NCBI GenBank assembly: GCA_037720595.1
Contig: JBBJLW010000007.1
Location: 75,307 to 139,306 of the forward strand
DNA from: Gaiellasilicea sp037720595
GTDB taxonomy: Bacteria; Actinomycetota; Thermoleophilia; Gaiellales; Gaiellaceae
DNA: 64,000 bases
Direction: 5' to 3'
Shown: piece by piece, positions 24,615 through 33,514 of the stretch
How the letters are laid out: each line of letters begins with the position of its first letter
How positions within the stretch are numbered: position 1 is the first letter of the stretch
Program-made: the position numbers and the translations under genes
The notes under the pieces: model-generated
Told to the model about the DNA's origin: nothing
The model's input: only the letters and a program-made list of their open reading frames with translations
Database searches by the model: none

Positions 24615-27603
24615 CGTTCGCCCGTTCGGCAACCTGGCCCGCCGCGGCCGCCTCCTGCTCGAGCCGCTCCTGCAGCGAGCACGGGATCTCGAAGCGACCG
24701 TGCGCGATCGCGGCGACCGCCAGTCTGGCCGCCGCCAGCGTCGTAATGCAGGGCACGCGCGCCGAGAGGGCCGCCTCCCGGATGAGGGAGCCGTCGAGCC
24801 GCGCGCCGGAGCCCTGCGGCGTGTTGACGACGAGATTGCAACGGCCGCTGCGGATCAGCTCGACCACGGTTGCCGCGTCGGCGCTCGACTCCGAGACCTT
24901 CTCCACTCGCTCGACTTCGAGACCCGCCGCTTCGAGCGTCCACGCCGTTCCCGCAGTCGCGACGAGCCGGAAGCCGAGATCGGCCAGCTGCGCGGCCACA
25001 GGTACGACGCCGGGCTTGTCCGCGGCCCTGACGGAGAGGAAGGCGGTGCCGCCCGTCGGGAGCGGCCGGCCGGCCGCACGCTCGGCCTTCGCGAAGGCGG
25101 TCGGCAGGTCGTCGGCGCTCGCCATCACCTCGCCGGTCGAGCGCATCTCCGGCCCGAGCACCGGATCGGAGCCGGGGAACCGCGCGAAGGGGAGCACCGC
25201 CGCCTTCACGCTCACCTGCGCCGGTCGCCGTTCGACCCCCAGCTCGAGCTCGTGGAGGCGCGCGCCGGCAGCGAGCCGGGCCGCCGCGTCGACGAGGTTG
25301 ATTCCCGTCGCCTTCGAGGCGAACGGCACCGTCCGGGAAGCCCGCGGATTCGCCTCGAGCACGTGCAGCTCGCCCTCGACGAGCGCAAGCTGGACGTTCA
25401 GCAGCCCGACGACGCCGAGCGCCGGGCCGAGACGCCGCACGACGCGGCAGACCTCGCGGTAGGTCTCGTCATCGAGCGAGGGCGCAGGCAGGACGCAGGA
25501 CGAGTCGCCCGAGTGGATGCCCGCCTCCTCGACGTGCTCCATCACCGCGCCGATGTAGACCGAGACACCGTCGCAGAGGGCATCCACGTCGATCTCGAGC
25601 GCGCCTTCGAGAAAGCGATCGACGAGGACCTCTCCGGCGATCCCCTTCATCGTCTCGCGAACCTGTGCGGCCTCGTAGCAGACCCGCATCGCGCGGCCGC
25701 CGAGGACGTAGCTCGGTCGCAGGAGCACCGGATAGCCGATCCGCTCGGCGAGCTCGACCGCCTCGTCGCTCTCGGCGGCGATCCCCCACTTCGGGCAGCG
25801 CAGGCCGAGCTCGGCGAGGAGCGAGCCGAAGCGCTCCCGATCCTCGGCGAGGTCGATCGCCTCGACCGGTGTCCCGAGCAGCTTGAAGCCCGCGGCCTCG
25901 ATCGCACCCGCGAGCTTCAGCGGCGTCTGGCCGCCGAACTGGGTCACGACTCCGACGGGCTGCTCGCGCTCGAGGATCGGCAGGACGTACTCCTCGGTCA
26001 GCGGCTCGAAGTAGAGCCTGTCGGAGGTGTCGTAGTCGGTCGAGACCGTCTCGGGGTTGCAGTTGATCATCACGGCCTCGTAGCCCTGGGCGCGGAAGCT
26101 CTGGACCGCGTGGACGCAGCAGTAGTCGAACTCGATCCCCTGGGCGATCCGGTTCGGGCCGGAGCCCAGGATGACGACGCGCTGTCTGAGACCCGTCGGT
26201 GGCGCCTCGTCTGCCTCGCCGACAGTCGAGTAGTAGTAGTTGGAGCCGGCCTCGACCTCTCCCGCACAGGAGTCAACGCGACGGTAGGCGCGCTTGCCCG
26301 TCGGGAGTCCGTTCGCGCGCAACTGCTCGAGCTCGCGCTGGAACCAGGGATGGACACCCTCCGGAACGTGCTCGAGGTCGGGCCACGGCGTCACCGCCGC
26401 CGCATCGAGCTCGCGGCTGACGAACGCCTTCCAGAACGCCTCCTGGAAGGTCCGGCCGATCCCCATCGCCTCGCCGACCGACTTCATCTGGGTGCCCAGC
26501 GTCGTGTCCGCGCCGGGGAACTTCTCGAAGGCGAAGCGCGGCACCTTGACCACGACGTAGTCGAGGGAGGGCTCGAAGCTCGCCGGCGTCGTCTTCGTCA
26601 GGTCGTTAGGGATCTCGTCCAGCGTGTAGCCGACCGCGAGCTTGGCCGCAACCTTCGCGATCGGATAGCCCGTCGCCTTGGAGGCGAGCGCGGAGCTGCG
26701 CGAGACGCGCGGGTTCATCTCGATCACGCGAACGTCGCCGGTCGCGCGATTGCGCGCGAACTGGATGTTCGAGCCGCCCGTCTCGACCCCGACCGCGCGG
26801 ACAACGGCTGCGGCGGCGTCACGGAGCTCCTGATAGGCCTCGTCGGAGAGTGTGAGCTGCGGCGCCACCGTGACCGAGTCGCCGGTGTGGACGCCCATCG
26901 GATCGAGGTTCTCGATCGAGCAGACGACGACGACGTTGTCGCGCCGGTCGCGGATCACCTCGAGCTCGAACTCGTCCCAGCCACTCAAGCTCTCCTCGAC
27001 CAGCACTTGTCGGATCGGGCTCTCTCGCAAACCGATCTCCACCTGACTGCGGAGTTCGCTCTGCGACAAGGCGAAGCCGCCGCCGTGGCCGCCCAACGTG
27101 AACGCCGGGCGAACGACGGCAGGAAGGGCGATGCCTTCGATGTCCTCGAGCGATGTCACGATCTTCGAGCTCGGCACCCGGAGCCCGCAGCTCCGAACCG
27201 CATCGCGGAAGAGCTCGCGGTCCTCGGCGCGCCTGATCACCTCGACGGAGGCTCCGAGGAGCTCGATCCCGAGTGCCTCGAGCACACCTTCCTCCGCCAG
27301 CTCGATCGCGAGGTTGAGCGCCGTCTGACCGCCGAGCGTCGGCAGGAGCGCGTCGGGCCGCTCGCGGCCGAGCACGTCGGCGACGCCCTCGAGGTCGAGC
27401 GGCTCGAGGTAGGTGCGATCGGCGAACCCCGGATCGGTCATGATCGTGGCCGGGTTCGAGTTGACGACGATCGTCCGGAAGCCGTCCTCACGAAGCACCT
27501 TCAGCGCCTGGCAGCCCGCGTAGTCGAACTCGCAGGCCTGGCCGATCACGATCGGCCCCGATCCGATCAGGCAGATCGAGCGAAGGTCGGTTCTACGCGG
27601 CAT
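24595..27603 (-). CDS. carB: Carbamoyl-phosphate synthase large subunit with shortened oligomerisation domain
   Basis: Makes carbamoyl phosphate from bicarbonate, ammonia and ATP. Two ATP-grasp halves are clear (ICLIGSGPIVIGQACEFDY and VVILGSGPNRIAQGIEFDY), followed by the MGS-like allosteric domain (TAFLSVRAADKPGVVPVAAQ). At 1002 residues it is about 70 shorter than E. coli CarB; between HPWF and the VDSC motif only about 25 residues remain where some 70 are normal, removing most of the helical oligomerisation domain. ATG at 27603 overlaps the carA stop by 11 bases. Upstream frame extension lies in carA. Confidence 0.96.
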   Translation of the reverse strand: MPRRTDLRSICLIGSGPIVIGQACEFDYAGCQALKVLREDGFRTIVVNSNPATIMTDPGFADRTYLEPLDLEGVADVLGRERPDALLPTLGGQTALNLAIELAEEGVLEALGIELLGASVEVIRRAEDRELFRDAVRSCGLRVPSSKIVTSLEDIEGIALPAVVRPAFTLGGHGGGFALSQSELRSQVEIGLRESPIRQVLVEESLSGWDEFELEVIRDRRDNVVVVCSIENLDPMGVHTGDSVTVAPQLTLSDEAYQELRDAAAAVVRAVGVETGGSNIQFARNRATGDVRVIEMNPRVSRSSALASKATGYPIAKVAAKLAVGYTLDEIPNDLTKTTPASFEPSLDYVVVKVPRFAFEKFPGADTTLGTQMKSVGEAMGIGRTFQEAFWKAFVSRELDAAAVTPWPDLEHVPEGVHPWFQRELEQLRANGLPTGKRAYRRVDSCAGEVEAGSNYYYSTVGEADEAPPTGLRQRVVILGSGPNRIAQGIEFDYCCVHAVQSFRAQGYEAVMINCNPETVSTDYDTSDRLYFEPLTEEYVLPILEREQPVGVVTQFGGQTPLKLAGAIEAAGFKLLGTPVEAIDLAEDRERFGSLLAELGLRCPKWGIAAESDEAVELAERIGYPVLLRPSYVLGGRAMRVCYEAAQVRETMKGIAGEVLVDRFLEGALEIDVDALCDGVSVYIGAVMEHVEEAGIHSGDSSCVLPAPSLDDETYREVCRVVRRLGPALGVVGLLNVQLALVEGELHVLEANPRASRTVPFASKATGINLVDAAARLAAGARLHELELGVERRPAQVSVKAAVLPFARFPGSDPVLGPEMRSTGEVMASADDLPTAFAKAERAAGRPLPTGGTAFLSVRAADKPGVVPVAAQLADLGFRLVATAGTAWTLEAAGLEVERVEKVSESSADAATVVELIRSGRCNLVVNTPQGSGARLDGSLIREAALSARVPCITTLAAARLAVAAIAHGRFEIPCSLQERLEQEAAAAGQVAERANGATRAA

Positions 27604-28645
27604 TGGACTTGACCTCGTCGAGCCAGCGCTCGAGGATCGGCCACGCGTCGTGCGGCCCCGGCCCGGCCTCGGGATGGAACTGAGCCGAACGCGCGCGCAG
27701 CTCCGGGAAGTCGAAGCCCTCGACGGTGCCGTCGTAGAGGGAGACATGCGTGGCCTCCCGTGCATCCGTCGGCGCAACCGCGAAGCCGTGGTTCTGGCTC
27801 GTCACGAGCACGCGGCCGGTCGTCCGCTCGAGCACCGGATGGTTCGTGCCGCGATGTCCGAACGGGAGCTTGAAGGTCGTGTGGCCGGTCGCGAGCCCGA
27901 GGAGCTGGTGCCCGAGGCAGATCCCGAGCACGGGCACACGCCCAAGGAGTTGCTCGACCACGCGAACCTCGTTGCGGAGCGGCTCCGGGTCGCCCGGCCC
28001 ATTCGAGAGCAGGACGGCGTCGTAGCCGGCGAGCTCGTCCGCTTCGGCCGTGTGCGGGAGCACCGTCACGTGAGCCCCCGCGCCGGTCAGACGGCGCAGG
28101 ATCGAGCGCTTACAGCCGTAATCCACGACCGCGACGCGAATCGAGCCGTGCTCCGAGTGGACGTAGGGTTCGCCGGTCGACACATGGGCCACGAGCGAGC
28201 GGCCGTCCATCGACGGCAACTCCCGCACTGCGGCCAACGCCTCGTCGGGCGCCAGCGCCGTCGCGACGGCTGCAGCTCGCATGGCGCCGCCTTCGCGCAA
28301 CCGCAGTACGAGCGAGCGCGTGTCGATCCCGGTGATTCCCACGATCCCGCGCTCGACAAGCCATCCGGTCCACTCCGGGCCGCGGGCCTCGCGCATCAGC
28401 ACCGCCTTCGCATGGGCGCCGGCCGACTCCGAACGAGAAGCAGCGACGCCGTAGTTACCGACCATCGGGGCCGTGAAACAGACGAGCTGCTCCGCGTAGC
28501 TCGGGTCGGTGACGGTCTCCTGGTAGCCGGTCATCGCGGTCGTGAAGACAGCCTCTCCGAAGGCGACGCCCTCCGCTCCCACCGACTCGCCGCGGAAGAT
28601 CGTCCCGTCCTCGAGCGCCAGGTAACAGTCCGGCTCGTGCGTCAT
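27593..28645 (-). CDS. carA: Carbamoyl-phosphate synthase small (glutaminase) subunit
   Basis: Class I glutamine amidotransferase supplying ammonia to CarB. N-terminal CarA domain LALEDGTIFRGESVGAEG, nucleophile Cys in LGICLGHQLLGLA, SQNHGF, and the His/Glu of the triad in FHPEAGPGPHDA are intact. 350 residues. ATG at 28645 overlaps the pyrC stop as ATGA. Confidence 0.96.
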   Translation of the reverse strand: MTHEPDCYLALEDGTIFRGESVGAEGVAFGEAVFTTAMTGYQETVTDPSYAEQLVCFTAPMVGNYGVAASRSESAGAHAKAVLMREARGPEWTGWLVERGIVGITGIDTRSLVLRLREGGAMRAAAVATALAPDEALAAVRELPSMDGRSLVAHVSTGEPYVHSEHGSIRVAVVDYGCKRSILRRLTGAGAHVTVLPHTAEADELAGYDAVLLSNGPGDPEPLRNEVRVVEQLLGRVPVLGICLGHQLLGLATGHTTFKLPFGHRGTNHPVLERTTGRVLVTSQNHGFAVAPTDAREATHVSLYDGTVEGFDFPELRARSAQFHPEAGPGPHDAWPILERWLDEVKSNAA

Positions 28646-29895
28646 CCGTACACCAGCCGTCCGTCCGCAACCGTCGTCACGACGCGACCGTGAAGTCGCT
28701 GCCCGAGGAGCCAGGAGTTGGCCGAGCGCGAGCGGAAACCCTCCTCGCTCACCGTCCATTCGGCCTCGAGGTCGAGCAGGACGAGATTGGCGCGGGCGCC
28801 AATCTCGAGCTTCGGCTCCGGTAGGCCGAAGACGCGCGCCGGTCCCGCCGACATCCGCTCGAGCAGGATCTCGAGCGGGACGAGTCCCGGCTCGACGAGG
28901 TGCGTGTGGAGGGCGGCGAAGGCCGTTTCGAGCCCGGTGACGCCGAAAGGCGCCGCCTCGAAGGGGACATCCTTCTCCTCCCGTGAGTGGGGCGCGTGGT
29001 CGGTGGCCACGCAGGAGATCGTGCCGGTCCGGAGCGCCTCCACGAGCGCCTCACGGTCGGCCGGGGTACCGAGCGGCGGGTTCATCTTCGTGTTCGGGTC
29101 GAGCGAGCGGACGGCCTCGTCGGTCAGCACGAGGTGATGCGGCGTCACCTCGGCCGTCGCGGCGACACCCGCAGCCTGCGCGCGCTCGAGTGCGTCGACC
29201 GACTCGCGCGCCGAGACATGCATCAGGTGGAGCGGCTGCCCTTCGTGGCCGGCGAGCGCAAGGTCGCGCTCGACCATCACGCTCTCGGCGATCGAGGGCC
29301 AGCCGCCGATCCCGAGCTCGGCCGAGAGCGTGCCGTCGTGCATGTGGCCGGCCCTCGAGAGCGTCGGCTCCTCGCAGTGGAGCGCGAGCGGCTGGCCGGT
29401 GATCTCGGCGTACTGGAGCGCGCGCCGGAGGAGGCCTGCCGAGACGACCGGCCGGCCGTCGTCGGTGAAGGCCGCCGCACCGGCGTCGCCGAGCTCCCCC
29501 ATCTCGGTCAGCTCCTCGCCCGCGAGGCCTTTCGAGATCGACGCCATAAAGCCGACCGGGATCACCGCCTCTCGGCGCGCGGTTTCTTGGAGCGAGCGGA
29601 GTACGGTGGCCGAATCGACGACCGGATCGGTGTTCGGCATCGCGAGGATCGCGCAGTAGCCGCCCGCGGCCGCGGCCGCGGTTCCACTGGCGATCGTCTC
29701 CTCGTCCTCGCGACCCGGGGTGCGGAGGTGGACGTGGGGATCGACGAACGCCGGCGCCAGCACCGCGCGGCTCGAACCACCCGGCTCGATCCGCGTGATC
29801 ACCCCGTCCTCGACCGTGACTGAGACACAGCGTTCTCCCACGGGGCGACCTTCCAGTGTCAGCGAGTCTGCGTAGCCGTTCTTCGCTACGAGCAT
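28642..29895 (-). CDS. pyrC: Dihydroorotase
   Basis: Zinc amidohydrolase cyclising carbamoyl aspartate. Metal ligands are seen in FVDPHVHLRTPGRED, in LALHCEE, in LHLMHVSAR and in CVATDHAPHSREEKD; the lack of a carboxylated Lys in this reading is usual for class I enzymes. 417 residues. ATG overlaps the pyrB stop (TGATG). Confidence 0.96.
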   Translation of the reverse strand: MLVAKNGYADSLTLEGRPVGERCVSVTVEDGVITRIEPGGSSRAVLAPAFVDPHVHLRTPGREDEETIASGTAAAAAGGYCAILAMPNTDPVVDSATVLRSLQETARREAVIPVGFMASISKGLAGEELTEMGELGDAGAAAFTDDGRPVVSAGLLRRALQYAEITGQPLALHCEEPTLSRAGHMHDGTLSAELGIGGWPSIAESVMVERDLALAGHEGQPLHLMHVSARESVDALERAQAAGVAATAEVTPHHLVLTDEAVRSLDPNTKMNPPLGTPADREALVEALRTGTISCVATDHAPHSREEKDVPFEAAPFGVTGLETAFAALHTHLVEPGLVPLEILLERMSAGPARVFGLPEPKLEIGARANLVLLDLEAEWTVSEEGFRSRSANSWLLGQRLHGRVVTTVADGRLVYG

Positions 29896-30818
29896 CAGGC
29901 GACGCTCGCGATCTCGCCGGCCGGAACGCCCTGAGCGAGCAGATCGTGCAGCACGGCCATCCGGACGACGAGCCCGGAGCGCACCTGCTCGCCGACGAGC
30001 GAGTCGGCCGAGTCGGCGACTCGCCCGTCGAGCTCGACGCCGCGGTTCATCGGGCCGGGGTGCATCACCTTCTGGCCCTGCCGCAGCCGCCCGGGCGTGA
30101 TCCCCCAGCGCGCGGTGTACTCGCGCAGGCTCGGCACGTAGTTGGCCCCGGCGAGCATCCGCTCCCGCTGCATTCGCAGGACGTAGACCACGTCGGCGGA
30201 CTCGATCGCCGAGATCTCGGTCGCGCGGTCGCAGCCGAGCAGCTCGAATGCGCGCGGAACGAGCGTGGGCGGCCCCACGAGGGTGACGCGGGCGCCCACG
30301 AGCCCGAGCACCTGGACGAGCGAGCGCGCGACACGCGAATGGAGGACGTCGCCGACGATTGCAACGTGCAACCCGTCAAGTCGCCCGAAAGCCGTCTGCA
30401 TCGTGTAGAGGTCGAGTAGCGCCTGGGTCGGATGCTGGTGCGCGCCGTCGCCCGCGTTGACGACAGTCGCGCTGCTGTGAGAGGCCACCAGCCGCGGTGC
30501 GCCGACCTGCGGGTGCCGGACAACGATTGCCGCGGGCTCGTAGGCGGCGAGCGTCAGCACGGTGTCCTTCAGCGACTCGCCCTTGTCCACCGAGGAGCCG
30601 GCGGACCTGATCGAGATCGTGTCCGCCGACAGCCGCTTCGCAGCGAGCTCGAAGCTCGACGAGGTTCGGGTGGAGGACTCGTAGAAGAGCGTGATCACGA
30701 GCCGGCCCGCGAGCGTCGACAGTTTCCCTTCGACACCGTCGAGCGCGCGCGCCGTCTCGAGGATCCGCTCGACGTCTCCCCGGTCGAGGTCGGCGATCGA
30801 GATCAGGTGCCGATCAAT
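29895..30818 (-). CDS. pyrB: Aspartate carbamoyltransferase catalytic subunit, no canonical start near the family N-terminus
   Basis: Condenses carbamoyl phosphate and aspartate. Carbamoyl-phosphate loop ESSTRTSSSFELAAKRL, the Lys in DKGESLKDT, HPTQALLDLYT, and MHPGPMNRGVE are all intact. The family N-terminus corresponds to DRHLISIADLDRGD, but in this frame no ATG, GTG or TTG occurs between a GTG at 30902, deep inside pyrR, and that point. GGAGG stands six bases before ATC (30821) and nine before ATT (30818), the latter overlapping the pyrR stop (ATTGA). I report ATT at 30818 (307 residues); CTG at 30806 is another option. The start is uncertain, the function is not. Confidence 0.93.
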   Translation of the reverse strand: MDRHLISIADLDRGDVERILETARALDGVEGKLSTLAGRLVITLFYESSTRTSSSFELAAKRLSADTISIRSAGSSVDKGESLKDTVLTLAAYEPAAIVVRHPQVGAPRLVASHSSATVVNAGDGAHQHPTQALLDLYTMQTAFGRLDGLHVAIVGDVLHSRVARSLVQVLGLVGARVTLVGPPTLVPRAFELLGCDRATEISAIESADVVYVLRMQRERMLAGANYVPSLREYTARWGITPGRLRQGQKVMHPGPMNRGVELDGRVADSADSLVGEQVRSGLVVRMAVLHDLLAQGVPAGEIASVA

Positions 30819-31416
30819 GATGGCCGGCCTCCTCCGCGACGTCGACGAGCAGAATCCGGTCGACGCCGTCGGTCTCCTCGAGCTGTACCTGGATCCGCTC
30901 ACGGCGCGAGGTCGGCAGATTCTTGCCGACGTAGTCGGGCCGGATCGGCAGCTCCCGGTGGCCCCGGTCGACGAGCACCGCGAGCTGGACGCGCGCCGGC
31001 CGGTCGTGCGCGAAGAGGGTTTCGATCGCGGCTCTGATCGTCCGGCCGGTGTAGAGCACGTCGTCGACGAGGACGCACGTCGCGCCCGCGAGCGGGAAGT
31101 CGAGGTCGGTGGCGTGCACGACCGGCTGGTCGGCCCGGTCGCCTCTCCCGATGCGGTCGTCGCGATGGAAGGTGATGTCGACCGCGCCGAGCGCCACCTC
31201 GACGCCGGTCCGCTCCTCGATCAGCTCGGCGAGCCGTTCCGCGAGCGGAACGCCACGCGTGTGAATCCCGACGAGAGCGACCGCCTCGAGCTTGTCGTTG
31301 CGCTCGATCAACTCGTGCGCGATTCGCGAGAGCGTCCGCGCCAGCCCCTCCGCGTCGAGGAGTGTCTTGCCGTGCAGGATCTCGGCAGCCGAACGGCCCG
31401 GGACGTGCGTGCTCAT
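30814..31416 (-). CDS. pyrR: Bifunctional pyr operon RNA-binding regulator / uracil phosphoribosyltransferase
   Basis: PyrR binds a conserved loop in pyr mRNA when UMP or UTP is high and lowers operon expression. The PRPP-binding motif CVLVDDVLYTGRTIRAA and VGIHTRGVPLAERLA are diagnostic; 200 residues, slightly above the usual 180. ATG at 31416 has AAGGAG four bases upstream. It heads pyrR-B-C-carA-carB-pyrK-D, and its own leader contains a PyrR-binding-loop sequence beside the ribosome binding site. Confidence 0.96.
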   Translation of the reverse strand: MSTHVPGRSAAEILHGKTLLDAEGLARTLSRIAHELIERNDKLEAVALVGIHTRGVPLAERLAELIEERTGVEVALGAVDITFHRDDRIGRGDRADQPVVHATDLDFPLAGATCVLVDDVLYTGRTIRAAIETLFAHDRPARVQLAVLVDRGHRELPIRPDYVGKNLPTSRRERIQVQLEETDGVDRILLVDVAEEAGHH

Positions 31417-31420
31417 CTCG

Positions 31421-31446
31421 CTCCTTCCCGGCCTCGCAGGACCGGT
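31421..31446 (-). promoter_or_regulatory. PyrR-binding loop beside the pyrR ribosome binding site
   Basis: The minus-strand RNA reads CCGG-UCCUGCGAGG-CCGG followed by GAAGGAG, with a 4-bp CCGG/CCGG stem. UCCUGCGAGG fits the PyrR-binding loop consensus known from Bacillus and mycobacteria (UCCNGNGAGG). The loop's stem ends directly at the Shine-Dalgarno of pyrR and no terminator follows, so PyrR binding would be expected to block translation, as described for Mycobacterium. A -10-like TATGCT is at 31468-31463, which would give a leader of about 40 bases. Confidence 0.65.
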
Positions 31447-31531
31447 TTAAAGGGTCGACCGCAGCATAACCCGAGAGCCGGACGCGCGTGCGAGCGGCGC
31501 GCACGCGCCCGGTTTGCGATCATCGCGGGGC

Positions 31532-33514
31532 ATGACCTGGCTCAAGCGCGTTCCCGCGTGGGCCCTCCTCGCCGGCCTGGTCGCCGTTTCGACCGGATTG
31601 CGGTCACTCGCGGCCGAGGGGGTCGGATCGCCGTGGATCGCCCCCGACGAGATCATCTACGCGTTGCTCGGCCGCTCGCTCTGGGAGAGCGGCGAGCTCT
31701 CGATCCTCGACGGCGACACCGGTTTCTACAGCCTGCTCTACCCAGCGCTCGTCGGCCTGCCGCTGAGCGTCGGCGATGCCGAGACCGGCCATCGCATCCT
31801 CCACGTCCTGCAGGCGTTCGTGGTTTCGTGCACCGCGATCCCCGTCTACCTCTGGGGCCGGAGGCTCGTCAGAACTCCGTACGCGCTCGTGGCGGCCACG
31901 CTGACGCTCGCCTTGCCGACGCTCGGCTACTCGGCGCTCGTGATGAGCGAGGCGCTCTTTCTACCCGTGGCGACGCTCGCGCTCTGGACGCTCGCGCGGG
32001 CGCTCGAGCGGCCCACTGCCGGGTGGCAGGCACTGCTCGCAGTGGCCGTGACGGCCGCGGTCGCGACGCGGTTGCAGGCGGTCGTCCTCGTCCCCGTCGT
32101 TGTCACCGCGGTGCTCGTCAAGGCCGCGCTCGACCGTGATCGCCTCGTGCTGCGGCGATTCGCCCCCGCGCTCGGGGCGATCCTCGTCGCGTCGATCGTG
32201 CTGGCCGGGCTCGCCGGCTCGGGCTTGCTTGGGGCGTACTCGGCAGCGGGCGAGGGCTCGTACGACCTCGGCGCTGCCGCCCGCTTCGTCGGCTACCACG
32301 CGGCCGGGGTGATCCTGATCTCCGGGATCGTGCCGGGCCTCGCGCTGCTGCTCCTCTGGGTCACGACCGTCCGCTCGCGGGAGGCCCCGCGCGCGCTGCG
32401 GGCATTCCTCGCCGTCACGATCGCGTACATCCCGTGGCTCGTGCTCGAGGTCGGCGTCTTCGCCTCGCGCGAGATCGGCCACCTGGCGGGCCGGGATCTC
32501 GCGACGGCGGCTCCGCTGACGCTTCTGGCCTTTGCCGTATGGCTCGAGAGGGGTGCTCCGAGGCCGCAGCCCCTAACCTCGGTCGTGGCGCTCGTCGCGG
32601 CCGCCGGGCTGCTGGTGCTGCCAATCAGGCGGCTCGCGGAAGTCGACACGATCCACGACACCCTCGAGCTGATCCCGCTCGCTCAGCTCACCCCCGACGG
32701 CCGCGTGCTTGCATTCGCGCTCGCCGTGGCGGCAGCGACGGCGCTCTTCGTGTTGCTGCCGCGACGTGCGGTGGCACTGCTCGTCGCGCCCGTCTTCGTC
32801 GCCCTCGCCGCCACCTCGGTGATCGCGGCCCGCGAGGCGGACCGCCAGTCCGGCCAGCGCGAGACCGCTCTCCTGGGCGGGACGCCGACCTGGGTGGACG
32901 ACGCCGGACTCGACGGGGTTGCGTTTCTCTACGCGGGCGAGCCACGCTGGACGGTCGTCTGGCAGCACCTTTACTGGAACCGCTCGATCGACGAGATCTG
33001 GACGCTCGGAGGCAGCGAGGTACCGGGGCCGCTGCCGCAGCGGTCGGTCTACCCTCGCTCGGACGGGACGTTCACGTTTGCCTCGGGTTCGGTCGACGCG
33101 TCCGCCGTGGTCGCTCCGACGAACGTCACGCTCGTCGGCGAGCGCGTCGCGGAGATCCGGCATCAGGCCCTCGTCGCGGCCGGCCATGTCCTCTGGCGGC
33201 CGGAGCCGCCCGTTCGGGCGGCGAGCATCACGACCGGGATCCTGGCCAACGGAGATATCTACAAGCCGGCCACGGTGACGGTGTTCGACTGTGCGAAGGG
33301 GCGACTCGAGGCGACGCTGCTTGGGAAGGCCGGCAACCCGGTCTCGCTCCGCTTGGATGGGATCACGCGTCGCGTCGTCGAGGTGCCCGGCGGCACGGTC
33401 TGGCGGGGCGGCCTCGAGACCGAGCCCTATGCGAGCGAGGACGGGATCTGCGAGTTCGGGATCGTCAGCGAAGGGCTGCTCGGATCGACGCGGCTCGAGT
33501 TCGTCCGCCGCTAG
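31532..33514 (+). CDS. GT-C type (PMT/ArnT-like) membrane glycosyltransferase
   Basis: A 660-residue multi-pass membrane protein of the type using polyprenyl-phosphate sugars. The first extracytoplasmic loop holds APDEIIYALLGRSLWESGE, whose Asp-Glu pair is the usual catalytic/metal site; about ten hydrophobic segments follow up to residue 430, then a soluble C-terminal domain of about 200 residues (ILANGDIYKPATVTVFDCAK). The ATG is at 31532 after GGGG. It is divergent from pyrR with 115 bases between and convergent with rnz, overlapping its stop by four bases. The acceptor is unknown. Confidence 0.82.
   Translation: MTWLKRVPAWALLAGLVAVSTGLRSLAAEGVGSPWIAPDEIIYALLGRSLWESGELSILDGDTGFYSLLYPALVGLPLSVGDAETGHRILHVLQAFVVSCTAIPVYLWGRRLVRTPYALVAATLTLALPTLGYSALVMSEALFLPVATLALWTLARALERPTAGWQALLAVAVTAAVATRLQAVVLVPVVVTAVLVKAALDRDRLVLRRFAPALGAILVASIVLAGLAGSGLLGAYSAAGEGSYDLGAAARFVGYHAAGVILISGIVPGLALLLLWVTTVRSREAPRALRAFLAVTIAYIPWLVLEVGVFASREIGHLAGRDLATAAPLTLLAFAVWLERGAPRPQPLTSVVALVAAAGLLVLPIRRLAEVDTIHDTLELIPLAQLTPDGRVLAFALAVAAATALFVLLPRRAVALLVAPVFVALAATSVIAAREADRQSGQRETALLGGTPTWVDDAGLDGVAFLYAGEPRWTVVWQHLYWNRSIDEIWTLGGSEVPGPLPQRSVYPRSDGTFTFASGSVDASAVVAPTNVTLVGERVAEIRHQALVAAGHVLWRPEPPVRAASITTGILANGDIYKPATVTVFDCAKGRLEATLLGKAGNPVSLRLDGITRRVVEVPGGTVWRGGLETEPYASEDGICEFGIVSEGLLGSTRLEFVRR

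Noticed and set aside
24700..27612. A 970-codon plus-strand open frame
   Set aside because: It is antisense to carB, has no recognisable domain, and is Arg/Leu/Glu-rich as expected for the complement of GC-rich coding DNA.
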